From Haloarcula mannanilytica (GTDB lineage: Archaea > Halobacteriota > Halobacteria > Halobacteriales > Haloarculaceae), in assembly GCF_005406125.1 (NCBI RefSeq), contig NZ_BIXZ01000001.1, positions 496,001 through 560,000 of the forward strand: a stretch of DNA of 64,000 bases. The letters are read 5' to 3'. The notes under the pieces were generated by a model. That model was not told where the DNA came from. It made no database searches and saw only the letters and a list, made by a program, of their open reading frames with translations. A program made the translations under genes and the position numbers. Below are positions 48,838-56,679 of this stretch, one piece after another (the stretch's first letter is position 1; the number at the start of each line of letters is the position of its first letter).

Positions 48838-49512
48838 GTGGTCGCCCTTCGCCCGCTGCAGGTCACCCTCGACGACGTGTGTTTCTGTCACTGGCCGGTT
48901 GCCGAGGAAGCGGTGCAGGCGGCCGTTCCCGACTGGCTCACCGTCGAAACGAGCGACGGCGACGCCTGGGTGTCGGCCGTCGCGGCGACCGTCGACCGCG
49001 TCGAGACGTTCGGCGTCGAGATCGCCGGGCCGTCAGAGTTGCTCACGGTGCGGACCTACGTCCGCGGGCCGAGCGGCCAGCGCGGGGTCTGCGTGCTGGC
49101 GCTGTTCGGCGACGACAGTCGGACAGCGACGGCGGTCTCGGAGTTGTTTCGGATCACCGTCGGGGACGCCATCCCGCGGACGCTCCCGACGACCGACCGA
49201 CGACGGGTCCTCGATGCCGGCGAGCGGCGGCTGTTCGAGTGCCGGTACACGGTCACGGGTGACCCAGTTGCGATCCCGCCGGATTCGCTGGCCTCGTTTC
49301 TCGTCGACCGGCAGCGGTACTTCACGACCGGTCGGTTCGGAACGCGCCTCGTCGGCAGCGTCGGTCACGACCCGTGGCGGCTCGACCGCGTCGACGCCAC
49401 CGTGACTGGGTCGGTATTTCCGTCGGTTGATATATCTGCGAGCGAATCGGACCCACTGGTCCACCACAGTCCCGGCGTCCAGGTATCGATAGCGCCACCG
49501 ATACCGCGCTAA
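48838..49512 (+). CDS. DUF2071 (YqjF-like) family protein, diverged copy 2
   Basis: A 224-aa paralogue of the preceding gene, starting at GTG 48838: VALRPLQVTLDDVCFCHWPVAEEAVQAAVPDWLTVETSDGDAWVS aligns with the copy-1 N-terminus (HWPV, TVET/AVDT, DGDAWVS/DGRAWLS). It keeps ELLTVRTYVRG and RYTVTGD-like strands but has lost the LFQLSYYRA block in recognisable form, so it is diverging. The RBS is weak; the palindrome array covers its 5' region. Whether its function equals copy 1 is unknown. Confidence 0.85.
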   Translation: MVALRPLQVTLDDVCFCHWPVAEEAVQAAVPDWLTVETSDGDAWVSAVAATVDRVETFGVEIAGPSELLTVRTYVRGPSGQRGVCVLALFGDDSRTATAVSELFRITVGDAIPRTLPTTDRRRVLDAGERRLFECRYTVTGDPVAIPPDSLASFLVDRQRYFTTGRFGTRLVGSVGHDPWRLDRVDATVTGSVFPSVDISASESDPLVHHSPGVQVSIAPPIPR

Positions 49513-49593
49513 CGGGTGTCTCACGGGCGACCTCGCTCCCTTGAAATATAAGTAGGGACAGCCCATTGGGGTGACAAGGACCCCGCCGCCCAC

Positions 49594-50979
49594 ATGACAT
49601 CTGAAAACAATATACGGACGTTAGTCGTCGACGACAGCGATTTTTTCGCGGAGATGACCGCTGACACGCTCACCCAACAGCACGACATCGACTCGGTCGC
49701 CGCAAATAGCGCCGACGAAGCACTGGACCGGCTCGACGCGGAAGGGTTCGACTGCGTCGTCAGCGACTACGAGATGCCCGAGATGGACGGCCTGGAACTG
49801 CTTGAGTCGATCAGGGAGACGAACTCGTCCATCCCGTTTATTCTGCTGACCGGGCGGGGAGACGAGGAGACGGCGAGCGCGGCTATCAAGGCGGGTGTCG
49901 CCGACTACCTCCTGAAGCTCGAAGTCGTCGAAGACAAGCAGTACGGCCGGCTGGCAAACCGAATCGAGAATGTCGTCTCCCAGGAGCGCACTCGCCGGAA
50001 GTTCGAGTCGTTGGTCGCAGACTCCCCCGACGGTATCGTTCATCTGACGACTGACGGGACCATCCTCTCGGTGAACCCCTCGATGGCCGACTGGCTGGAC
50101 GACGACCCCGACACACTCATCGGGCAGACACTTGACGATGTGATGGACAGCGAGGCGGCGACACAGCGCGTCGAGGCCGGCCGGAACGCGGTCGAGAGCG
50201 GCACTGCGACGCGGACGGAAGACGCCGTCGGCGGGCGCCATTACCAAAACCAGTTCATCCCCGTGGACAGCCACCGCGAGATCGATACGTTCCAGTTGGT
50301 CTCGCGTGACATCACTGAACGCGTCGAACGCCAGCACGAACTGGAGCGCCAGAACGAGCGACTGGAGGAGTTCGCCAGCGTCGTCAGCCACGACCTCCGG
50401 AACCCGCTGAACGTCGCTCAGGGCGCGGTCGACCTGCTCACTGAGCCAGCAGACAGCGAAGAGGCCGAACTGGTCGCCAAAATCGACCGGTCGCTGGACC
50501 GAATGGGCTGTATCATCGAGGACGTGCTCGCACTGGCTCGGCAGGGCCGAACTGTCAACGACCCACAGGAGACTGAGCTGTCGACGCTGGCGTCGACCGC
50601 GTGGACCTGGATCGAAGCCGAACAGTCCTCGATGTCGGTCGAGTCGAGCGCGGAACTCGCGGCCGACAGCGGGCGCGTTCAGGACCTGCTGGCGAACCTG
50701 TTCCGGAACGCTATCGAACACAACGACGGCGAGGTCGAGATCGAAGTCGGGCTGCTGGAGTCGGGAGAGGGCTTCTACATTGCGGACGACGGAACGGGCG
50801 TCGACGGCGACGCCGACGACGTGTTCGAGATGGGGTACTCCTCGACCCAGGACGGAACCGGGTTCGGCCTGGCCATCGTCGAGCAGGTCGCCGAGGCCCA
50901 CGGCTGGGAGGTGTCGCTGACCGACAGCGACAGCGGCGGGGCGTGCTTCGAGGTGACCAGCGTCGAACTGCACGACTGA
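49594..50979 (+). CDS. Hybrid sensor histidine kinase: receiver-PAS-HisKA-HATPase
   Basis: A 461-aa soluble protein. The receiver domain is canonical (acidic pair VVDDSD, phospho-acceptor Asp58 in VVSDYEMPEMDG, Thr in LLTGRGD, Lys in YLLKLE). A PAS domain spans about 135-245 (ESLVADSPDGIVHLTTDGTI...). The coiled HELERQNERLEEF leads into SVVSHDLRNPLNVA with His266. HATPase motifs are NLFRNAIEHND, IADDGTGVDG and YSSTQDGTGFGLAIV. An intact input receiver and a kinase core suggest a phosphorelay node. It ends one base from the foldback element at 50979. Confidence 0.92.
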   Translation: MTSENNIRTLVVDDSDFFAEMTADTLTQQHDIDSVAANSADEALDRLDAEGFDCVVSDYEMPEMDGLELLESIRETNSSIPFILLTGRGDEETASAAIKAGVADYLLKLEVVEDKQYGRLANRIENVVSQERTRRKFESLVADSPDGIVHLTTDGTILSVNPSMADWLDDDPDTLIGQTLDDVMDSEAATQRVEAGRNAVESGTATRTEDAVGGRHYQNQFIPVDSHREIDTFQLVSRDITERVERQHELERQNERLEEFASVVSHDLRNPLNVAQGAVDLLTEPADSEEAELVAKIDRSLDRMGCIIEDVLALARQGRTVNDPQETELSTLASTAWTWIEAEQSSMSVESSAELAADSGRVQDLLANLFRNAIEHNDGEVEIEVGLLESGEGFYIADDGTGVDGDADDVFEMGYSSTQDGTGFGLAIVEQVAEAHGWEVSLTDSDSGGACFEVTSVELHD

Positions 50980-51060
50980 TAGTGAGTATTGGAGCGATTT
51001 ACCGGGACGCGCCGACCCCAGGGGCGGCGCTATCCGGAAATAATCTACAATACTCACTAT
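50979..51060. repeat. 82-bp near-complete foldback element (MITE-like or structured RNA)
   Basis: Perfect 12-bp terminal inverted repeats ATAGTGAGTATT (50979-50990) and AATACTCACTAT (51049-51060), extended by one more G-C pair. Nested inside are GATTT/AAAT-ATC, CCGG/CCGG and a core GCGCCGACCCC paired with GGGGCGGCGC around a single A. Nearly the whole 82 bp can fold into one hairpin. The left end coincides with the last base of the kinase stop codon. No coding capacity. Confidence 0.85.
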
Positions 51061-51098
51061 GAGACGGACTTTTCACTGCCGGGCTCCGAGTAGCGGTA

Positions 51099-51893
51099 AT
51101 GACAGTCGAGGGGGTCATCGTCGACCTAGATGGGACGGTATACCACGGCGACACCCTGTTGCCGGGCGCGGCGTCGGCAATTGATGTACTCAGAGAGCGA
51201 GGCCTGCGGCTCTGCTTTTTCTCGAACAACCCCATCCACGACGGCAGCGAGTACGTCGAGCGCTTGCGAGGGATGGGCGTCGACGCCCGCAAAGGTGAGG
51301 CCTGTTCCTCAGGCGTCGTCACCCGCGAGTACCTCAACGAGGCCCACGCGGGGGACAACGTCTTTGTCATCGGGAGCGATCAGCTGTGCAACTTAGTCGA
51401 CGGAACAGACGCACGCTTGGTCGGGGACGCCGTCGAAACGGAGGTCCTACTGGCCTCCTGGACCGACGGCTTCCACTACAGCGACATGGTCGACGCGCTC
51501 CGGGCCATCGACGACGACACCGCCTTCCTTGGGACGGACCCGGACCGGACCTTCCCCGGGGAGGACGGCGCGCCGGTCCCTGGTTCTGGGGCCATAATCA
51601 ACGCGATTTCCGGCGTCATCGAGCGGGACCCGGACCGGATACTCGGCAAACCGTCCGAGATCGCCGTCCAGGCGGCGCTGGAGCGGCTGGGCTGTGCGCC
51701 GGCGGACTGTCTGGTCGTCGGTGACCGACTGGAGACGGACATTGCGATGGGCGAACGGAACGGGATGACGACAGTCCTCGTCCGGACCGGCGTGACCGAC
51801 GAGCGGGCGCTGGAACGGAGTGCCGTCACCCCCGACTACGTCATCGACTCGCTGGCGGACATCGAGCAGGTACTCTCGTCGCTCGACGTGTGA
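51099..51893 (+). CDS. HAD superfamily phosphatase (class IIA, NagD/PGPase-like)
   Basis: A 264-aa HAD hydrolase. Motif I IVDLDGTVYHGDTLLPGA has the nucleophilic Asp. FFSNNPIHDGSEYVERLRGMG is motif II and the start of the class IIA cap (NxPxxxGxEYxxxLRxxG type). GKPSEIAVQAALERLG carries the motif III Lys, and VVGDRLETDIAMGERNGMTTVLV motif IV with the metal-binding Asp residues. It dephosphorylates sugars or nucleotides; glycolate- or glycerol-phosphate is possible. It follows the foldback element by 38 bp. Confidence 0.92.
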   Translation: MTVEGVIVDLDGTVYHGDTLLPGAASAIDVLRERGLRLCFFSNNPIHDGSEYVERLRGMGVDARKGEACSSGVVTREYLNEAHAGDNVFVIGSDQLCNLVDGTDARLVGDAVETEVLLASWTDGFHYSDMVDALRAIDDDTAFLGTDPDRTFPGEDGAPVPGSGAIINAISGVIERDPDRILGKPSEIAVQAALERLGCAPADCLVVGDRLETDIAMGERNGMTTVLVRTGVTDERALERSAVTPDYVIDSLADIEQVLSSLDV

Positions 51894-51959
51894 CAGAGAA
51901 GTGGTAATTCACCTTCGGCTTTATTTCGACAGCGTGCGTACTACTGCCCGGTGATACCG

Positions 51960-52550
51960 ATGGGCAAAGACATCCTCATGATCGTCGGCGATTTCGGCGA
52001 AGACTACGAAATAATGGTGCCGTTCCAGGCGCTGCAGATGGTCGGCCACGAGGTCGATGCGGTGTGTCCCGACAAGGAGGCCGAAGAAACAATCAAGACA
52101 GCGATACACGACTTCCGCGGCGACCAGACCTATATGGAGTCCCGCGGCCACGATTTCGTCCTGAACGCGACGATGGCCGACGTGAATCCCAGCGACTACG
52201 ACGCACTGTGTGTCCCCGGTGGCCGCGCCCCCGAGTATCTGCGGACCTACGACGAGGTGCTTGATGCGGTACGGCACTTCTTCGAGGAGGACAAGCCCGT
52301 CGCGGCACTGTGTCATGGCCCGCAGATTCTCGCCGCCGCCGACGTACTCGACGGCTATGAGATGACATCCTACCCGGCCTGTCGCGCCGAGTGCGAGGCC
52401 GCCGGTTGCTCGTGGGTCGACGAAGTGGTCACCGACGGCAACCTCGTCACCGGCCAGGCCTGGCCCGACCACCCCGAGTGGCTTGCGCAGTTCATGGACC
52501 TGCTCGGCGACGAGGTGTCCCACGGCGACCCGATTCCGGCCGACGACTAG
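51960..52550 (+). CDS. DJ-1/PfpI family protein
   Basis: A 196-aa glutamine amidotransferase-like protein. MIVGDFGEDYEIMVPFQALQMVGHEVDAVCPDKE contains the conserved acidic Glu/Asp of the family. LCVPGGRAPEYLR holds the substrate loop, and AALCHGPQILAAADVL supplies the reactive Cys with the adjacent His. Haloarchaeal members are annotated as PfpI-type peptidase or deglycase; the exact activity is unresolved. The start is put at ATG 51960; a GTG three codons earlier is possible. No operon partner. Confidence 0.92.
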   Translation: MGKDILMIVGDFGEDYEIMVPFQALQMVGHEVDAVCPDKEAEETIKTAIHDFRGDQTYMESRGHDFVLNATMADVNPSDYDALCVPGGRAPEYLRTYDEVLDAVRHFFEEDKPVAALCHGPQILAAADVLDGYEMTSYPACRAECEAAGCSWVDEVVTDGNLVTGQAWPDHPEWLAQFMDLLGDEVSHGDPIPADD

Positions 52551-52749
52551 AGGACCCGTCAGCCGACCGATGCAGGATTGAGCGATTCATAACAAACAAA
52601 TAACGTGCGCGTTTCCCTCCGTTGAGGCGGGTGGGTTCTGGCATAGTGCACCACTGAATTCTCCCGCCTCGTTTTGCGGTTCAGTGCCTCAGAACTGTCG
52701 ACAGGGTAGCACCAGATTTGTTAGACCGGGGTACGAAAGGCCGACTGCA

Positions 52750-52977
52750 ATGCCCTCCAATACACGAACGGAAGACGACGACCGCGGCTGTCCGAAGTGC
52801 GGCCACACCGGCACTGACGTGGGTAGCATCTCGACCACCGGCGGCGGCCTCTCGAAGATGTTCGACATCCAGACGAACCAGTTCCAGGTCGTCACGTGTA
52901 CGAACTGCGGCTACTCGGAGCTGTACCGGGACACCGGGTCCGCGGGCAGTGATCTGGCCGATATCTTCCTCGGCTGA
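52750..52977 (+). CDS. Zinc-ribbon nucleic-acid-binding protein (DUF2082)
   Basis: A 75-aa protein. CPKCGHTGTDVGSISTTGGGLSKMFDIQTNQFQVVTCTNCGYSELY contains two CxxC zinc ligand pairs flanking the STTGGGLSKMFDIQTNQF segment, the family signature of DUF2082 (COG3478). ATG 52750 is preceded by a 200-bp stretch with no gene. Its TGA is followed two bases later by the start of a small membrane protein, suggesting an operon. Role: nucleic-acid binding predicted; targets unknown. Confidence 0.9.
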   Translation: MPSNTRTEDDDRGCPKCGHTGTDVGSISTTGGGLSKMFDIQTNQFQVVTCTNCGYSELYRDTGSAGSDLADIFLG

Positions 52978-52979
52978 CG

Positions 52980-53150
52980 ATGCCCGCTGGTACTGGGCTG
53001 TTCCTCGTGGTCCTGCTGTTCGCACTGGCCGCGCCGCTGGTCCTGTACGCGCTGGTCCGTAGCGAGCGCGACCAGCGCGTCGAGACGGACCGCGAGACGG
53101 CCGAGCGGCTGGCCCGGCGCGATACGGACGATGACAGCCGAGTCCGGTAG
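52980..53150 (+). CDS. Small single-helix membrane protein (56 aa)
   Basis: ATG 52980 to TAG 53148-53150. Residues 5-26 (TGLFLVVLLFALAAPLVLYAL) form one membrane helix and the rest is a charged tail (RSERDQRVETDRETAERLARR) with coiled-coil character. It follows the zinc-ribbon stop after two bases, so coupled translation is likely. Halophilic composition supports a real gene; no family known to me. Confidence 0.72.
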   Translation: MPAGTGLFLVVLLFALAAPLVLYALVRSERDQRVETDRETAERLARRDTDDDSRVR

Positions 53151-53185
53151 CGAAGCGGGACCGCTTGCCGGTCCGAACCGCCGAG

Positions 53186-54544
53186 CTACGCCTCTCGGAC
53201 CCGGTGTACGGCACCGCTGTCGCCGCTGACGCCGCCGGCGTCGGTCGTACAGACGAGTAGCTCTCCCGCCGGGGTTCGGCCGAAGGACAGGACGTTCGAG
53301 CCGAAGCTATCGTCGGCGACTGGCACGGCCGTGACCGGCCACAGACCGTCGTCGCGCTCTCGTGCGACGAACAGTCGCCCGTCGGCCCGCCAGTCGGCGA
53401 ACACGTAGTGGCCGTCCAGTGCGGGCACGTCCGCCCCGTCGTACAGGTACCCGCCGATGACGGAGATGCCGGACACTTCTCCACCCTCGTGTGGGTACTC
53501 GATAATCGGGTCGACGAGCGGATCGCCGTCGGGCGTTTTGCCGGGACACTCATCGGCCCCGAAACAGTGGGTCGCCTCGCGGACGTTCCAGCCGTAGTTG
53601 CCGCCGCGCTCGACGACGTTCACCTCTTCGTACTCGTTCTGTCCCACGTCGGCGACAAACAGGCGGCCGTCAGGGCCGAAGGAGAAGCGCCAGGGGTTGC
53701 GAAAGCCCCAGGCGTACTGTTCGTCGAGGCCGTCGCCGTCGACGAGTGGATTGTCTACCGGAACCGCGTACGGCGAGTCGCCGTCGCTGTCGACATCGAT
53801 CCGGAGGATGCTCCCGAGCAGATTCTCGGTCACGTCCTGCCCGTTGCCGCCCGGCACGGCGTCGTACCAGTCGTCAGCGTGGCCGGTGCCCTGATCGTTC
53901 GCGCCGCCGCCATCGCCGACACCGACGTAGAGGTACCCGTCCGGGCCGAACGCGATGGACCCCGCATTGTGGTTGGCTTGTGGCTGTGGAATCTCAAGTA
54001 CTGTCCGCTCGGAGTCGGGGTCAAACGAACCGTCATCTACCCGGAACGACGACAGGACGAACGTGTGGGAGTACGAGTCGGGTGTTCCCTCACGCTGTGG
54101 GGCGCTGTACCGCAAAAACACCCGGCCGTTCCCGTCGAAGTCAGGGTGGAACGCGACCCCGAGCAGTCCGCGCTCGTCGTAGCCGCTCACGTCGACGACG
54201 CGGTCCCGGATATCGAGCGCCACTTCGAGGTCGCCGCCGTTGGTGACCCGATACAACTGTCCGGGTTGGTCGACGACGTACGTGGTCCCCTCTGTCGGGA
54301 CCGACACGCCGACCGGCGAGGTGAGTCCGCTGGCGAGTGTTTCGACGCCGAGTTCGAGCGAATCGAGGGCATCCGCTGCCGGTGTTCCGTCGCTCCCGGC
54401 CGTCGCTCCATCGGTTCCCACCCCGCCGTTTCCAGTGGCTGTTTCGCCGTCGCTCTCGTCGCCGCCGGGAGTAGCACACCCAGCAAGGCCGACACTGATC
54501 AGGAGTCCGGTCTGAATGAATCGCCGGCGGGAGGGGCGCTCCAT
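53186..54544 (-). CDS. Tat-secreted lipoprotein, PQQ-dependent sugar dehydrogenase (Gdh/sorbosone-like)
   Basis: A 452-aa protein. The N-terminus MERPSRRRFIQTGLLISVGL ends in a lipobox LAGC, with the Arg-Arg pair of a Tat signal, so it is an extracellular lipoprotein (after a long SDGETATGNGG linker). The six-bladed beta-propeller holds QPGQLYRVTNGGDLEV, GLLGVAFHPDFDGNGRVFLRYS, HNAGSIAFGPDGYLYVGVGDGGGANDQG, YAWGFRNPWRFSFGPDGRLFVADVGQNEYEEVN and GGNYGWNVREATHCFG. It would oxidise aldoses using PQQ and feed electrons to the chain. A longer in-frame N-terminal extension lacks the Tat start and is rejected. Confidence 0.93.
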   Translation of the reverse strand: MERPSRRRFIQTGLLISVGLAGCATPGGDESDGETATGNGGVGTDGATAGSDGTPAADALDSLELGVETLASGLTSPVGVSVPTEGTTYVVDQPGQLYRVTNGGDLEVALDIRDRVVDVSGYDERGLLGVAFHPDFDGNGRVFLRYSAPQREGTPDSYSHTFVLSSFRVDDGSFDPDSERTVLEIPQPQANHNAGSIAFGPDGYLYVGVGDGGGANDQGTGHADDWYDAVPGGNGQDVTENLLGSILRIDVDSDGDSPYAVPVDNPLVDGDGLDEQYAWGFRNPWRFSFGPDGRLFVADVGQNEYEEVNVVERGGNYGWNVREATHCFGADECPGKTPDGDPLVDPIIEYPHEGGEVSGISVIGGYLYDGADVPALDGHYVFADWRADGRLFVARERDDGLWPVTAVPVADDSFGSNVLSFGRTPAGELLVCTTDAGGVSGDSGAVHRVREA

Positions 54545-54628
54545 ACAGACCCAACGGCGCGCGAGTCCATCAACGTTGCACTCCCCGAATAAACTCAAAA
54601 CAATGGTAGAGTGTACCGATGTCGAACC

Positions 54629-54637
54629 TTTTATACT
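54629..54637 (+). promoter_or_regulatory. TATA box of the MTH865-like gene
   Basis: TTTTATACT is centred about 27 nt before ATG 54660, giving a leaderless transcript. Confidence 0.6.
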
Positions 54638-54659
54638 AATTCTTGCACAACGTCCGCCC

Positions 54660-54908
54660 ATGGTAGACAAAGAAGAGCTCCGCTCGCAGTTCGTCGAAGC
54701 ATTCGAGGAAGCAGACTACCCGATTTCCAGTCCGATGGACCTCGTTCCGGCGCTGCCCAGCGGCCCGTCGACGAAATTCGAGTCCGGCGACTTCTCGATG
54801 ACGGCGATGGAACTGAACACGAAACTGGACGGGGAGTTCCCCTACGAGAGCGTCGACGACTTCGTCGACGATGTCATGTCGTCGCTCGAAGACCAGGACC
54901 TGATCTGA
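54660..54908 (+). CDS. MTH865-like family protein
   Basis: An 82-aa protein beginning MVDKEELRSQFVEAFEEADY and containing MDLVPALPSGPSTKFESGDFSMTAMEL; this matches the EF-hand-like MTH865 family from archaea. Function unknown. ATG 54660 is favoured over the longer frame because of the TATA box 27 nt ahead. It diverges from the sugar dehydrogenase gene across 115 bp. The downstream 130 bp carry nothing I recognise. Confidence 0.88.
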   Translation: MVDKEELRSQFVEAFEEADYPISSPMDLVPALPSGPSTKFESGDFSMTAMELNTKLDGEFPYESVDDFVDDVMSSLEDQDLI

Positions 54909-55038
54909 TCGGGGCCAACCGGGCTCGGACACTCTGTTCCGATTTTGCGCCACAGTCCGTGTAGCACCAGCCGAATCGGTCCGAGAGCCCCGCTCGCCAG
55001 ACCTTGCGGTTTATCAGGCTACCGTCCATAGCCGAGAT

Positions 55039-55188
55039 ATGGTCGGTTTGTCGGGAATCGAGACGCTCGTTCGGACGTTCGGACCCTTTCTTATTCCCGC
55101 GACGCTGTTCGTACTGGGTGCGATCGGCTATCTGTTCCTGTGGCTGTTGACCCGCCACCGGCGTGAAACGTACGCTGCAGACGAGTAA
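55039..55188 (+). CDS. Small membrane protein (49 aa)
   Basis: ATG 55039 to TAA 55186-55188 encodes MVGLSGIETLVRTFGPFLIP, then a hydrophobic helix and a basic end (TRHRRETYAADE). One membrane helix at about 14-37. It is 82 bp upstream of the sirR-type gene but ahead of its operator, so is likely separate. No family recognised. Confidence 0.62.
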   Translation: MVGLSGIETLVRTFGPFLIPATLFVLGAIGYLFLWLLTRHRRETYAADE

Positions 55189-55247
55189 TAACAGGCGACG
55201 TGATGTGACCGGCGGAAACAAAGTTGTTGGAACCGCCAATCTTTTGC

Positions 55248-55263
55248 ATTAGATGTGTCTAAT
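55248..55263. promoter_or_regulatory. DtxR/SirR-type operator ahead of the regulator gene
   Basis: ATTAGA-TGTG-TCTAAT, a perfect 6-4-6 palindrome centred 15 bp before ATG 55271, just downstream of a TTTTGC TATA-like box at 55242. Binding here would block initiation, implying autorepression. The same half-sites occur ahead of the ABC importer at 59682-59697. Confidence 0.8.
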
Positions 55264-55270
55264 TTGGTGT

Positions 55271-55966
55271 ATGTTGAGTGCCAAGATGGAGGATTATCTG
55301 AAGGCGATCTATCGCTTGGAGCGGGACGGCGACCCGCCGATTTCTCCCTCTACTATCGCCGAGACGCTGGATGTCACGGCCCCGACGGTCACCAGTATGG
55401 TCGAGAAACTGGCCGACCGCGGACTCATCGAACGCGAGAAGTACAAGGGCGTCCAGACGACGCCGGAAGGCGAGACAGTGGCGTTAGAGATCATCCGCCA
55501 TCACCGCCTGCTGGAGACGTTCCTGACAGAGCAATTGGGCTACGACTGGGCAGAGGTCCACGAGGAGGCCGAGGTGCTCGAACACCACATCAGCGAAGAG
55601 TTCGAGCGCCGGGTCGCGGCCGTCCTCGACGAGCCGGAGTTCGACCCCCACGGGGACCCGATCCCCAGCGACTCGCTGGACCCTATCGACGACGACTCCG
55701 CGACGGCGCTGTCAGAACACGGGGAGGGGGGCCGACTCGAAGTCACGCGGGTCCGGGACCGGGACCCCGACGAACTCACGTACCTCTCCGACGCCGGCAT
55801 CACACCGGGGACAGTGCTGACTGTCGAGGAAGTCGCCCCCATCGGGATGGTGACGGTCCAGCTAGAGAGTGGCTCGTCAGTGTCGTTACCGGATCGGATC
55901 GCCGACGCGATTCAGGTCCGCGCACCGGAGGCAGAACAGGCCGGTGATGGAGTGACCAAGGCATGA
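55271..55966 (+). CDS. sirR: DtxR/SirR-family metal-dependent transcriptional repressor
   Basis: A 231-aa regulator. The winged helix is MLSAKMEDYLKAIYRLERDG, then SPSTIAETLDVTAPTVTSMVEKLADRGLIEREKYKGV. The dimerisation and metal domain has EIIRHHRLLETFL, YDWAEVHEEAEVLEHHISEEFERRV (His/Glu metal ligands), and DPHGDPIP. A C-terminal FeoA/SH3-like domain (LTYLSDAGITPGTVLTVEEVAPIGMVTVQL) completes the long form. The frame begins six codons upstream, but ATG 55271 is preferred. A palindrome at its promoter suggests autoregulation. In Halobacterium, SirR next to the same importer responds to Mn. Its stop overlaps the exporter start. Confidence 0.93.
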   Translation: MLSAKMEDYLKAIYRLERDGDPPISPSTIAETLDVTAPTVTSMVEKLADRGLIEREKYKGVQTTPEGETVALEIIRHHRLLETFLTEQLGYDWAEVHEEAEVLEHHISEEFERRVAAVLDEPEFDPHGDPIPSDSLDPIDDDSATALSEHGEGGRLEVTRVRDRDPDELTYLSDAGITPGTVLTVEEVAPIGMVTVQLESGSSVSLPDRIADAIQVRAPEAEQAGDGVTKA

Positions 55967-56670
55967 GCGACGTGACGTGGCTGACAGTCGTCGCGATAGC
56001 GGCCGGTGCGCAGTTGGCGGTTCTCCCGGGCGAGAAAGTCCAGTTCATCATCGCCGGCCTGTCGACACGGTTCAATCCCTTCCTCGTGGTCAGCGCGGCA
56101 GGGACGGCCTTCGCCGGCTGGACGGCACTGGAGATCTGGTTCGGGTCCACGATCACGTCGTTGCTGCCCGGTATCGTCCTCGAAAGTCTCACTGCCGGGA
56201 TGTTCCTGCTATTCGCAATATTACTGCTCCGCAGTGCGCCGGCGGCCGACGCGGAGCAACAGGAACCCGCATCGGGCTTCACCACCGACGGTGGCCAGTT
56301 AGACGTTCGCGTGCCGGTAACTGACTGGCAGGTCCCGAACAAACTCGGCGGCTTCCTGCCTATCTTCGCGATGATGGCTTTCGGTGAGTTCGGCGACAAG
56401 ACCCAGCTCATAACGATCACGCTCGCCGCCCAGTACAGCGCCCAGGCAAGCGCTATCTGGGCAGGCGAGATGCTCGCTATCATTCCGGTGAGCCTGGCGA
56501 ACGCGCTGTTCTTCCACCGGTTCGCGCACCGCTTCGACCTGCGAACAGCCCACTTTGTCGGCGCTGGGCTGTTCCTGTTTTTCGCCGCGGACTTCGCTCT
56601 GAGCGTGACGATGGGCTTCTCGCTGTGGGAAACGATGGTGTCGTCGATAGCGCAACTGGCGAGCGCGTAA
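55963..56670 (+). CDS. TMEM165/GDT1 (UPF0016)-family putative Mn/Ca exporter
   Basis: A 235-aa membrane protein with two similar halves of three helices each. The family motif ExGDKT is intact in the second half (GEFGDKTQLITITLA); in the first half the corresponding segment reads LPGEKVQFIIAGLS, a degenerate version lacking Asp. A central cytosolic loop (about 93-130) separates the halves. Relatives (MneA, Gdt1) export Mn2+ or exchange Ca2+/Mn2+ with protons. Start ATG 55963 overlaps the repressor stop by four bases, so it is co-expressed with SirR, as expected if it protects against metal excess. Convergent with the importer operon. Confidence 0.88.
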   Translation: MSDVTWLTVVAIAAGAQLAVLPGEKVQFIIAGLSTRFNPFLVVSAAGTAFAGWTALEIWFGSTITSLLPGIVLESLTAGMFLLFAILLLRSAPAADAEQQEPASGFTTDGGQLDVRVPVTDWQVPNKLGGFLPIFAMMAFGEFGDKTQLITITLAAQYSAQASAIWAGEMLAIIPVSLANALFFHRFAHRFDLRTAHFVGAGLFLFFAADFALSVTMGFSLWETMVSSIAQLASA

Positions 56671-56679
56671 GTCGGTCGC

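Noticed and set aside
52551-52749. Gap with GAGGCGGG and CCCGCCTC around 52624-52670, resembling a transposon end
   Set aside because: The arms are short and 30 bp apart, no TnpB or transposase remnant lies nearby, so there is too little to call an IS relic.
53141-53200. tRNA-like GGTCCGAACC stretch
   Set aside because: No acceptor or anticodon stems could be drawn around it; no tRNA genes were found in the window.
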